DNA from: Acidobacteriota bacterium
Lineage (GTDB): Bacteria; Acidobacteriota; Blastocatellia; Pyrinomonadales; Pyrinomonadaceae
Direction of reading: 5' to 3'
Assembly (NCBI GenBank): GCA_016715115.1
Contig: JADKBM010000016.1
Span: 930,001-994,000 of the forward strand
Length of the DNA stretch: 64,000 bases
The stretch's first letter is position 1; each line of letters starts with the position of its first letter. Below are positions 53,285 through 61,037 of the stretch, piece by piece. The notes beneath the pieces are model-generated. The model was not told where the DNA came from, ran no database searches, and was given only the letters and a program-made list of their open reading frames with translations. A program made the position numbers and the translations under genes.

Positions 53285-53788
53285 ATGGGTTCAAAATATC
53301 GACAGGTTCAGGCGGTGGGGCAGATCAACGATATGGCATGCTGGGCGGCAAGCCTTAAGTGGTGGTACAAGGCGGCGATGTCCATCAATGCTTCGCAGGC
53401 AAAGCTCTGGGATCATTACAAACATCTGCGCGAGCCGCTCGGCGGGATGACCGATTCGGGAATGAAACATATTATCCGTGAAAATGCGATGACGCTCATT
53501 GAATACCCGGACGCAACCAATTTTCAGGTAGGCGATGCGCAGTGGCTTGTCGGCTACGGACCGGTCTTCATCGCGTATACGACCTCATTCTCAAATAAGA
53601 GGCACGTCAACGTGATCTACGAAGTGTCGGGAGACGAGGATTACGCGGAGGTGCGGGCAATGGAACCGCAGGCCGTGTCGAAAGGCGGCGGATTATGGAG
53701 CGGCGCCCATCAAAAGAAGCCGATCAACGAATTCAATATGAGCGGCTCGATATGGGCCGGGGTTCTACGAAAGGCGTTCGCCTCATAA
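53285..53788 (+). CDS. papain-like cysteine protease (C39/AvrRpt2-like group)
   Basis: 167 residues with GGGAGG upstream of the ATG. VGQINDMACWAASLKWW carries the oxyanion Gln13 and the catalytic Cys19 in C-W-A-A context, and RHVNVIYEV supplies His107. This is the arrangement of papain-like_cys_pep family enzymes, known as bacterial effectors and peptide-processing proteases. No signal peptide is seen, so export would need another route. It diverges from the PqqD-like gene over about 285 bp. Confidence 0.75.
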   Translation: MGSKYRQVQAVGQINDMACWAASLKWWYKAAMSINASQAKLWDHYKHLREPLGGMTDSGMKHIIRENAMTLIEYPDATNFQVGDAQWLVGYGPVFIAYTTSFSNKRHVNVIYEVSGDEDYAEVRAMEPQAVSKGGGLWSGAHQKKPINEFNMSGSIWAGVLRKAFAS

Positions 53789-53932
53789 GATTGGCCGTCC
53801 TTCAAATTTCGACCGAAAAGCTGAACGCGCTATTATGATCTGCGCGGTTTTGCATTCTGCGTTTCGAGCGAAGATGCAAGGACAGAGGTCGAATGACTCT
53901 TCCAATCCAAAATCTAAAATCCAAAATGAAAG

Positions 53933-54304
53933 TGGTGGAGGCGGCGGGAATCGAACCCGCTTCCAAAGACGGCGACCAGTGAACTCTACACGTTTAGTCA
54001 ATTTGCTTGAGTTTCGCCCGCCGCAAGTCAGCAAACTGACAAAACCTTTCGGCAAGCTAACCCGGCTTACGTTTCGCTCGCGTCCGCAGGTGGAGAACGC
54101 GCGCTAGCTTGAACTGAGTTATGCCTCGTTCGGTCGCATCAAGCAGACTTCCGGCGAGACATCGCTGTTGCTAGGTTTAATTAGGCAGCGAGAGCTAATT
54201 CTTGATTAGCATTTGTGTTTTGCTTATTGTTTTAACGAGCCTACAAGCATGCCCGACGTGCATCCAAAGATCTGTACCGGTCCCTGTCGAAACCTGTCGC
54301 CCCC
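53933..54304 (-). ncRNA. ssrA: transfer-messenger RNA
   Basis: A 372-nt tmRNA. The 5' end GGGGGCGACAGGTTTCGACA pairs with the 3' end CGCCTCC followed by ACCA, giving a 7-bp acceptor stem with the G3-U70 alanine identity pair, next to a T arm (GGGTTCGATTCCCGC) at 53947-53962. The tag reading frame at 54181-54228 encodes NKQNTNANQELALAA then TAA, with the typical ALAA end. The exact resume codon cannot be fixed; the frame before AAT has no GCA. Pseudoknot regions lie between. tmRNA rescues stalled ribosomes with SmpB, whose gene is not in the window. Confidence 0.92.
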
Positions 54305-54478
54305 ACTTTGAGGGAAGCTAAGTCTACAGCATTTTGACGCAATGTAACAACTTCGGGTTGGATACGGATTTTCACCGGCGATTTCAAAAACCGTTATGAC
54401 CCCTTAAACAAAGTGGCTTGTCGAGTCGCAATTCAAAACGGTATCATTGCGGAGCAGACATCATAATCGGAGAAATGA

Positions 54479-57400
54479 ATGACAGACTTCCTGCGTCGCC
54501 TTGCCGGCATTAAAACGATCGCCGCTATCGGAATTTTTCTAACAACCGCCATCGCAATCTATGTTCTGGTTCCGACGGCGAACAAGGCGCCGACCCGCAC
54601 ACCGCAAACCGCGCGCGAATTTGAGGAGAATGCCGAAAAACGCTTCGAAGCGTTTATGCTCGAGCGAACGTTCCCGACCGGCAAGATTCCCGACAATGCC
54701 CGCCGTGATGCGTGGGAATCGAGACCTGAGGATGCGCAGTCCAACCTTTTGGCCGCGTCTCAATGGCAGTCGGTCGGCCCGTTGTCGACCCAATCGGATA
54801 TCGCGAACTGGGGACTGACGAGCGGTCGGATCAACGCGATCGCCGTCTCGCCTTCGAATTCGAACCTGATCCTGCTCGGTGCGTCGACCGGGGGAGTTTG
54901 GCGCTCGACCGACGGCGGGACAACGTTTGCCGCGACAACCGACAATCAAGTCGACCTGGCCGTCGGCTCGATCGCCTTCGCTCCAAGCGACAATTCGATC
55001 GTCTACGCCGGAATGGGCGACAAAGCCAGCGGCTATTACGGAAGCGGAGTATTGAAATCAACGGATGGCGGACAGAGCTGGACGCGTGTCAACAACAATA
55101 CTCTGCCGTCACCTGGACGCGTCTCGAAGATCCTCGTCGATCCGGCGAACTCGAACCGCGTCTATGTTGCTCAATACGCCGTATTGAGCGGCAATTCGTC
55201 CTTCGCGAGCGGCTTTTTTCTTTCGAATGACGGCGGCATAAACTGGACGCGGACGATCGCCGGACTGCCGCGTGACCTTGTTCAACATCCGACTCAGCCC
55301 AATACCTATTATCTGGCGATGGCGCGTGTCGATCTGGCGACACCGACTAACGGCGGCGTGTTCAAATCGACCGACGGCTGCGCCACCTGGACGCGTGTTT
55401 ACACTTCGCCGTACGCAACGACTTCGAATATGAAGATCGCGGTCACTCCGGCGGCGCCGCAGAGCCTCTACGTTGTCACCGGACAGACCAGCCCGTCGAC
55501 CGCGGCGCAGCTCGAAACGAGTCCCGACGAAGGCGCGAATTGGACGAATCGCGGTTCGAATTTCGATGTCGGCCAGCTCAGTTACAACTTCTATCTTTTT
55601 GTTCACCCGACCGATCCGAACACGATCTACGTCGGCACGCGCGACCTTTGGCGCAGCACGAACCTCGGAGTTGCATTCACGAACATCACGAACAATTTCT
55701 CGATCGCCGGCGCCTACAATCCGTTCAATTCGAAAGCGCATCCCGATCAACATCATTTCTTTCAGTCGACGAGCAATCCGAATTTGATCTACATCGCCAA
55801 CGACGGCGGATTTTACCGATCGACCGATGGCGCGGCATCGTTCCAGTCGCTCAACGCATCGCTCAATCTGACGCAGTTCACGGGCATCGACCTGCATCCG
55901 ACGGACAACACACGCACCTACGGCGGCACGCAGGATAACGGCAATCAGCGCCGCCGCGGCGGTTCGCAGTGGCGCGAGTTCATCAGCGGCGACGGCGGTC
56001 AGATCGTCGTCGATCCGGTCGATCCGACATTCGTTTACTCGACATATGTCCGCAACGACATCGATCGCTGGTCAAACAACACGGACACGTACAACGGCGA
56101 GATCGGCAATTCGACGATTTTCAACGCCGACCGCGTCGCCTTCTACCCGCCGTTTACGGGAAACAACATCGATTCGACGCTATATTTCGGCACTTATCGT
56201 CTCTATATCAGCACGAATCGCGGCACAAACTGGACGGCGCCGGCCGGAGCCACCGACCTGACTTTGGGCGGCGGGGACGTGCTTTCGGCGATCGGTGTTG
56301 CGCGCTCGAACACGAACACGATCTACACCGGATCGTCGCAGGGCCGGGTGATGGCAAGCACCAACGGCGGCGTGAACTGGACGCAGGTCACGACCGGACT
56401 TCCGGCACGCTTCATCAAGAGCATCGTCGTCAGCCGCACCGACCCGAATACCGCTTATCTGACCGTTTCCGGGTTCGACTCCGGGCACGTTTTCAAGACG
56501 ACGAACGGCGGAACCAACTGGACCGACATCAGCGGCAACTTGCCGAATATTCCGACCAACACGCTGCTCATCGACGTCAATAATCCGGCGACCCTCTACG
56601 TCGGAACGGACGTCGGGGTTTTTCGCTCAACGACCGACGGAACTACCTGGGAGACGTTCAACAACGGAATGCCTCCCGTGATCGTCACCGAACTCGATCA
56701 AAACGCGAGCGGGCTGATCCAGGCATCGACCTACGGCCGCGGCGCGTATGAGGTCAATCCCGCATTGGCGAGAAAATCGCCGGCGGATTTCGACGGCGAC
56801 GGCAAGACCGATATCTCAATTTTTCGTTCGGATCTCGGACAATGGTGGCTCAACCGCAGTGCTTCCGGGCTCATCGTTCATACGTTCGGAAATGCGGCCG
56901 ACAAGATCACGCCGGCCGACTTTACCGGAGACGGCTCGGCGGATGTCGCGATCTGGCGTCCGTCAAACGGCGAATGGTACGTTCTGCGGAGCGAGAACTT
57001 CACCTTCTACTCGTTCCCGTTCGGAACCAGTGGCGACACGCCGGTCGCCGGCGATTATGACGGCGACGGCAAAGCGGACGCGGCAGTTTTCCGGCCTGGC
57101 AATTCGACTTGGTACATCCAGAGATCGACCGGCGGAACAACGATTACGGGATTCGGAGCCGCGGATGATAAACCGGTTCCGGGAGACTTCGACGGCGACG
57201 GAAAGGACGACATCGCGATCTACCGACCGTCTGTCGGCCAATGGTGGCTGAATCGCTCGACGGCCGGCGTCATCGCAGTGACGTTCGGAAATCCGACCGA
57301 CAAACCGGTTTCAGGCGATTACACCGGCGACGGCAAGGCGGACATCGCGATCTGGCGTCCGTCGAATGGTGAATGGTTCATTCTTCGGAGCGAGAACTCG

Positions 57401-57598
57401 ACGTTTTATTCCTTCCCGTTCGGGGCCAACGGCGACACGCCGGCACCTGGCGATTACGACGGCGACGGCAAATGGGATGCAGGCGTTTTCCGGCCGACCG
57501 GCGGAACGTGGTACGTGAGCCGCTCGACTTCGGGACTCCTGATCCAGAATTTCGGTAACTCGACCGATTCGCCCGTTCCGGGATTCAACAATCCTTAG
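54479..57598 (+). CDS. large secreted BNR/sortilin-type propeller protein with FG-GAP repeats
   Basis: 1039 residues. A signal-anchor like N terminus (about 11-30, IKTIAAIGIFLTTAIAIYVLV) precedes a beta-propeller region (about 90-770) with the repeated motif GGVWRSTDGGTTF, GVLKSTDGGQSW, FFLSNDGGINWTR, GVFKSTDGCATWTR, MASTNGGVNW and VFKTTNGGTNW, the BNR/Asp-box signature shared with sialidases and sortilin-type propellers. The last 270 residues hold six FG-GAP/VCBS-type repeats (SPADFDGDGKTDIS, ADFTGDGSADVA, GDYDGDGKADAA, GDFDGDGKDDIA, GDYTGDGKADIA, GDYDGDGKWDAG), Ca2+-binding Asp-rich loops. No catalytic residues recognised. It is probably an adhesin or sensor on the cell surface. Confidence 0.85.
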   Translation: MTDFLRRLAGIKTIAAIGIFLTTAIAIYVLVPTANKAPTRTPQTAREFEENAEKRFEAFMLERTFPTGKIPDNARRDAWESRPEDAQSNLLAASQWQSVGPLSTQSDIANWGLTSGRINAIAVSPSNSNLILLGASTGGVWRSTDGGTTFAATTDNQVDLAVGSIAFAPSDNSIVYAGMGDKASGYYGSGVLKSTDGGQSWTRVNNNTLPSPGRVSKILVDPANSNRVYVAQYAVLSGNSSFASGFFLSNDGGINWTRTIAGLPRDLVQHPTQPNTYYLAMARVDLATPTNGGVFKSTDGCATWTRVYTSPYATTSNMKIAVTPAAPQSLYVVTGQTSPSTAAQLETSPDEGANWTNRGSNFDVGQLSYNFYLFVHPTDPNTIYVGTRDLWRSTNLGVAFTNITNNFSIAGAYNPFNSKAHPDQHHFFQSTSNPNLIYIANDGGFYRSTDGAASFQSLNASLNLTQFTGIDLHPTDNTRTYGGTQDNGNQRRRGGSQWREFISGDGGQIVVDPVDPTFVYSTYVRNDIDRWSNNTDTYNGEIGNSTIFNADRVAFYPPFTGNNIDSTLYFGTYRLYISTNRGTNWTAPAGATDLTLGGGDVLSAIGVARSNTNTIYTGSSQGRVMASTNGGVNWTQVTTGLPARFIKSIVVSRTDPNTAYLTVSGFDSGHVFKTTNGGTNWTDISGNLPNIPTNTLLIDVNNPATLYVGTDVGVFRSTTDGTTWETFNNGMPPVIVTELDQNASGLIQASTYGRGAYEVNPALARKSPADFDGDGKTDISIFRSDLGQWWLNRSASGLIVHTFGNAADKITPADFTGDGSADVAIWRPSNGEWYVLRSENFTFYSFPFGTSGDTPVAGDYDGDGKADAAVFRPGNSTWYIQRSTGGTTITGFGAADDKPVPGDFDGDGKDDIAIYRPSVGQWWLNRSTAGVIAVTFGNPTDKPVSGDYTGDGKADIAIWRPSNGEWFILRSENSTFYSFPFGANGDTPAPGDYDGDGKWDAGVFRPTGGTWYVSRSTSGLLIQNFGNSTDSPVPGFNNP

Positions 57599-57599
57599 C

Positions 57600-57969
57600 G
57601 ATTGCGATCTGGGATTTGCGATTTGCGATTTGCGATTTGCGATTGGGGGATTCCAGGATTCCATTGATTCCATGATTCCAGGATTCCATTGATTCCAGGG
57701 ATTCCATGATTCCATTGATTCCATTGATTCCAGGATTCCATTGATTCCATGATTCCATGATTCCATGATTCCATTGATTCCATTGATTCCATTGATTCCA
57801 TTGATTCCATTGATTCCATGATTACAGGGATTCCGATTAAATCTTCGAAATCTGGAATCCTTGGAATCCCTGGAATCTTGGAATCCTGGAATCCTGAAAT
57901 CTTGAAATCCTGGATACTTGGAATCTGGAATCTTGGAATCTGAAATCCTGAAATCTTGGAATCCTGAAA
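57600..57969. repeat. tandem arrays: GCGATTT, then ATTCCATTG/ATTCCATG, then GGAATCTTGGAATCCTG
   Basis: Starting at the stop of the propeller gene: five GCGATTT units (57603-57640), about twenty ATTCCATTG or ATTCCATG units (57650-57835), then GGAATCYTGGAATCYTG and GAAATCTT units (57840-57969). Orientation flips between the second and third block, so the two can pair. Palindromic element copy 2 follows directly. Confidence 0.85.
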
Positions 57970-58155
57970 TCGGGAGCTTTGAAAAACCCAGGGGTTCTTT
58001 GTATTCGGGGTCGGGACGAGTCGGTACCATCTGCGGTAGCGGATGGTTGAAGATCGGTTGGTATCAATACTTCGGTCCGGGAGTGCCGCAACCAACCATC
58101 CGCTACCGCAGATGGTACCGACTCGACGCGATTGCAACGCGATTCGGGATTCCCA
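57970..58155. repeat. palindromic mobile element, copy 2 (33-bp perfect inverted arms)
   Basis: Arms 58017-58049 and 58093-58125 are identical in sequence to those of copy 1 at 13917-14075, and the outer flanks match too. The loop is 43 nt instead of 17, with an extra 26 nt in its middle. The element sits inside GGAATCC arrays. Confidence 0.85.
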
Positions 58156-58330
58156 GTCTGGAACCCTTGGAATTCTGGAATCTGGAATCTTGGAATCTGG
58201 AAATCTTGGAATCCTGGAATCCTGGAATCCTGGAATCCTGGAATCCTGGAATCCTGGAATCCTGGAATCCTGGAATCTTGGAATCCTGGAATCTTGGAAT
58301 CCTGGAATCCTGGAATCTTGGAATCCAAAA
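58156..58330. repeat. tandem GGAATCCT array
   Basis: About eighteen GGAATCCT or GGAATCTT octamers in one orientation run to the stop codon of the ParA-like gene. All six frames stay mostly open by composition, giving false ILESWNPG-type reading frames; it is not coding. Confidence 0.9.
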
Positions 58331-58331
58331 T

Positions 58332-59516
58332 TCATGCTCCGGCGCGCTTTGCTTTCTCGACTTCGGTGTGCATTTCGAGTTGGTCGACCAACTTGAGAAA
58401 GTCCATCCGTGGGTATGAATAACGCCCGACGGTTCGGAACGCGAGTTGCGGCTTGCTGCCGTCGAAAAGATGATATCCCCAGTAAAGCAATTGCTTCGAG
58501 AATCTGATCGCGCATTCCGCGGGGTCGATGTAGTGAAGCCGTGAATCGGTTTCCCGCATCACTTTGAACTGTGTCTTGAGGGCCTCGTTCAGGAGTCTGT
58601 TGCGATTCGGCTCATCGGTTTGAAGCGAATTGATGAGCACGAACAACTCGGCCTTTTGATTCTCCCGGCGGATCGATGCCAGGGTTCGTTTGATGACATC
58701 CGCGTTCTTGTTGATCCCGAGCGGATTGAGCGTCGTCGGAACGATGCAGTAATCGAATTTCTGAATATATTCTCTCGGATTCGACTCGAACTCAGGATTG
58801 CAGTCGCAAACAACGATCTTCGTTTCCCGATAATCGCCCTCGCTCCATTCGTCTTTGGTCAAAACCGAAACCACCGACCCGAAATTCCCGCGCGTCGCCG
58901 GCAGATAGACTCCGTCGCCGAGGATCTTGCGCAAATTCTGCTGGTGATCGAGATCGATCAGCGCGACATCGTAACCATTCATTGCGAACGCGCCGGCGAG
59001 ATGCGCCGAGATCGTCGTTTTCCCGACTCCGCCTTTGCAGGTAAAAACCCCGATGTAGATCGGGCGGTCGCGCTCCTCGGCCGAGTCGATGCGTTCGCAA
59101 TCGAAAATCAATTGATTGTCGCGCATTATCGCGAGTTGCAGATTCGAGATCTTCTCCTCGCGCATATACGCGTAAACAGACGGCGTAAACCCGCTCGTTG
59201 AAATGAAAAGTCCGGTCGAGAGGTTTTTGGGATTTGGACTTGAAAGGAAATCGAGGAAGCGTTCGATCTGTCCGAGATGAACTTTGGCCCGCTGGTTGCG
59301 GAGTTCGATCGCCGACCGCGCCCCCGGTTTCGACACCTCAAACGAATAATGGCGAACTTCGCGCGGTGCGATCTGTGCGGCCCAACCTTCGCGACGCAAC
59401 AAGAAAAGCGCAAGGCGCTCGGTTTCCGTCGCGCGTTCGACAACCACTTCTCTTTTCCTGTCCGAGTCCGTCAGTACATCAAGCAACTCGGCCCAGCGCA
59501 TTCTTTTAGGCGGCAT
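58332..59516 (-). CDS. ParA/MinD-type ATPase with an N-terminal Mrr-like endonuclease-fold domain
   Basis: 394 residues. The C-terminal part (about 150-394) is a deviant Walker A ATPase: FTCKGGVGKTTISAHLAG, then LIDLDHQQNLRKIL and a Walker B/switch region CDCNPEFE. The N-terminal part (about 1-140) has the order of a restriction-endonuclease-like (Mrr_cat) domain: REGWAAQIAPREVRHYSFEV, an ARSAIELRNQRAKVHLGQ segment where Mrr enzymes have QCKR, and FISTSGFTPSVYAYMREEK. The catalytic Lys is replaced by Arg, so this half probably binds rather than cuts DNA. No ParB or centromere partner is near; it stands alone beside repeat arrays. Role unknown. Confidence 0.78.
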   Translation of the reverse strand: MPPKRMRWAELLDVLTDSDRKREVVVERATETERLALFLLRREGWAAQIAPREVRHYSFEVSKPGARSAIELRNQRAKVHLGQIERFLDFLSSPNPKNLSTGLFISTSGFTPSVYAYMREEKISNLQLAIMRDNQLIFDCERIDSAEERDRPIYIGVFTCKGGVGKTTISAHLAGAFAMNGYDVALIDLDHQQNLRKILGDGVYLPATRGNFGSVVSVLTKDEWSEGDYRETKIVVCDCNPEFESNPREYIQKFDYCIVPTTLNPLGINKNADVIKRTLASIRRENQKAELFVLINSLQTDEPNRNRLLNEALKTQFKVMRETDSRLHYIDPAECAIRFSKQLLYWGYHLFDGSKPQLAFRTVGRYSYPRMDFLKLVDQLEMHTEVEKAKRAGA

Positions 59517-59526
59517 TTTTATCTAT

Positions 59527-59583
59527 AGTGCAGAGTGCATAGCGCACAGTGCATAGTCCACTATTCACTATGCACTCTGCACT
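59527..59583. repeat. 16-bp inverted repeat of AGTGCAGAGTGCATAG
   Basis: Arms 59527-59542 and 59568-59583 are perfect reverse complements, with further internal TGCATAG/CTATGC copies. It fills the spacer between the peroxiredoxin stop and the ParA-like start, a typical place for a hairpin in the mRNA. Confidence 0.7.
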
Positions 59584-59588
59584 TTGCA

Positions 59589-60053
59589 CTATGCGTTTTC
59601 GCCAAACGCCGCGAGGACCTCGGTGGCGTGGTTTTCGACGTTGACCTTATCGAAGATATGGACGATCTTACCGTCTTCGTCGATCAGAAAGGTCTTGCGC
59701 GTAATACCCATATAGGTCTTGCCCATAAACTTCTTCTCGCCGTAAACTCCGTAGAGTTCGCTGACCTGATGTTCGGCATCGGCGATCAGAGTTGAGGTCA
59801 GGCCATATTTGGCGATGAATTTCAGGTGCTTTTTCTCGTTGTCGAGCGAAACTCCTATCGCGGTAATGTTGTTTTCCGAAAGTTTGTCGTTTGCATCACG
59901 AAACGAACATGCTTCTTTCGTTCAGCCAGGCGTATCGTCTTTCGGGTAGAAAAAGAGCGCGACACGCTTGCCGCGGAGACCCGAAAGAGAAACGTCGGAG
60001 CCGTTTTCGTCCTTCGCCGTAAAATCCGGCGCAATTTCTCCAACTTTCAGCAT
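59589..60053 (-). CDS. bcp: Bcp/PrxQ-type peroxiredoxin, probable selenoprotein (UGA at the peroxidatic Cys)
   Basis: 154 codons from ATG 60053, which has GGAGG about five bases upstream, to TAG 59589. The frame is uninterrupted except for TGA at 59922-59924, codon 44, in the motif FFYPKDDTPG-x-TKEACSFRD: exactly where Bcp enzymes have the peroxidatic Cys. The resolving Cys49 and the rest of the fold (KFIAKYGLTSTLIADAE, GVYGEKKFMGKTYMGITRKT) are intact. Known family: Bcp reduces hydroperoxides with thioredoxin. Selenocysteine at this position is known in other peroxiredoxins. A short stem-loop (59898-59921) directly follows the UGA, though its loop is nearer than in classical bacterial SECIS elements. 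A point mutation or base error is the alternative. Confidence 0.78.
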
Positions 60054-60150
60054 ATTCCTCCAAAATCCTGTAAAATTCGATAACCCGACTCTCCGGCGAT
60101 CGCCGGTTTTGTTTGGGGCCATTCTGTGGGAAGTTCCTAAATTGTAGCAA

Positions 60151-60672
60151 ATGATACGGTTTTCGGAAAAACTTGGGTTGAGAAAACTCGCCGATGTTAA
60201 GGCAGCATTTCGCGCCCGGATCGTCGACGAGTTCGAATTCCGGGCGAAAAGCTGCGTGACCTGCGAAACCAAAGGCGCCTGCTGCCTAGACGCGCATTTC
60301 GTCAACGTGCATATTTCAAGGCTCGAAGCGGTCGCGATGCGGAAAAGGCTCGAAACTCTTGATCCGGAACTGCGTGCGGCCGTCGATGAGCGCATCACAG
60401 AAGCGATCGCGAAATACAAACTCGACGAAGCGCTCGACACGTTCGCCGCGACCTACGCCTGCCCGTTGTTCGAAAAAGGAATCGGCTGCCTCGTCCACGA
60501 CGTCAAGCCCGCCGCGTGCATCGCGCACGCCTGTTACGAACGAGAAGAAGATCTGCCGCCCGACCAACTTCTCGACGCCGCCGAGGCCGAGATCGACCGG
60601 CTGAACCGACAGACTTATAGATCAAGTCAACCGTGGCTGCCCTTGCCGCTATGGCTCAGACGGCTCGATTGA
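60151..60672 (+). CDS. YkgJ family cysteine-cluster protein
   Basis: 173 residues. The Cys pattern CVTCETKGACC near the N terminus and CPLFEKGIGCLVHDVKPAAC with CIAHACYE in the second half is the YkgJ signature (UPF0153, Zn/Fe-binding). Other parts are helical with alternating Leu and Arg. Cytosolic, without signal peptide. The molecular function of the family is not established; a metal-binding or redox role is inferred only from the Cys set. It diverges from the peroxiredoxin gene (start 60053) over a 97-bp promoter region. Confidence 0.85.
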   Translation: MIRFSEKLGLRKLADVKAAFRARIVDEFEFRAKSCVTCETKGACCLDAHFVNVHISRLEAVAMRKRLETLDPELRAAVDERITEAIAKYKLDEALDTFAATYACPLFEKGIGCLVHDVKPAACIAHACYEREEDLPPDQLLDAAEAEIDRLNRQTYRSSQPWLPLPLWLRRLD

Positions 60673-61037
60673 CAGGCAATGGTTACCCTCAGATCGCGCG
60701 GATCGAATTTGAAAGTCGTTGGTCGGGTGGTCTGCCGATATTGCCTGAACCTGGCGCCAAAAGGACTTTTTCAAAACGATTGGAGCGCGCGTAGCTGGTG
60801 ACAGGATGCATCCCGCGCCGTCACCTACCGGAAACGTCGGGCAAAATGATCTGAGTCCCTGTATCGGGCGATTGCGAATCATCTGACCAAACGACGCGCG
60901 GCGTCCCGATATCAGTCGTTTGAGAAAGTGTTTCTTGATAGCTGCCGGCAAACAAGATCGATGAAAAACTTAGTTTGATCACGCGGCAGAGCCCGCGAAT
61001 GTTCGAGCGGACCTATTCGTTCCTATCATCTCCGGAG
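60673..61037. other. gene-free spacer of 365 bp
   Basis: I see no convincing gene, RNA or repeat here. Reading frames present are short, atypical in composition and without a ribosome site. It separates the YkgJ gene from the convergent NTR-domain gene. Confidence 0.5.

Noticed and set aside
53930..54015. Ordinary tRNA gene on the minus strand
   Set aside because: Only the T arm and acceptor 3' half are there; the 5' half lies 300 nt away with a tag frame between, which is tmRNA.
57600..58330. CRISPR array
   Set aside because: Units are 7-9 nt and contiguous with no unique spacers of 25-40 nt, so the arrays cannot be CRISPR.
57837..58422. Long open frames on both strands reading ILESWNPG and IPGFQDSR repeats
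   Set aside because: They are translations of the GGAATCCT array in several frames at once, have no ribosome site and no conserved domain. The true gene in the area ends at 58332.
59922..60440. Peroxiredoxin truncated at codon 43 as a pseudogene
   Set aside because: The reading frame is intact on both sides of one TGA at the catalytic position, and there is no other defect; decay would be expected to hit random positions.
60649..60951. 100-residue minus-strand frame after the YkgJ gene
   Set aside because: Overlaps the YkgJ stop, no start signal, no domain; composition unlike neighbours.
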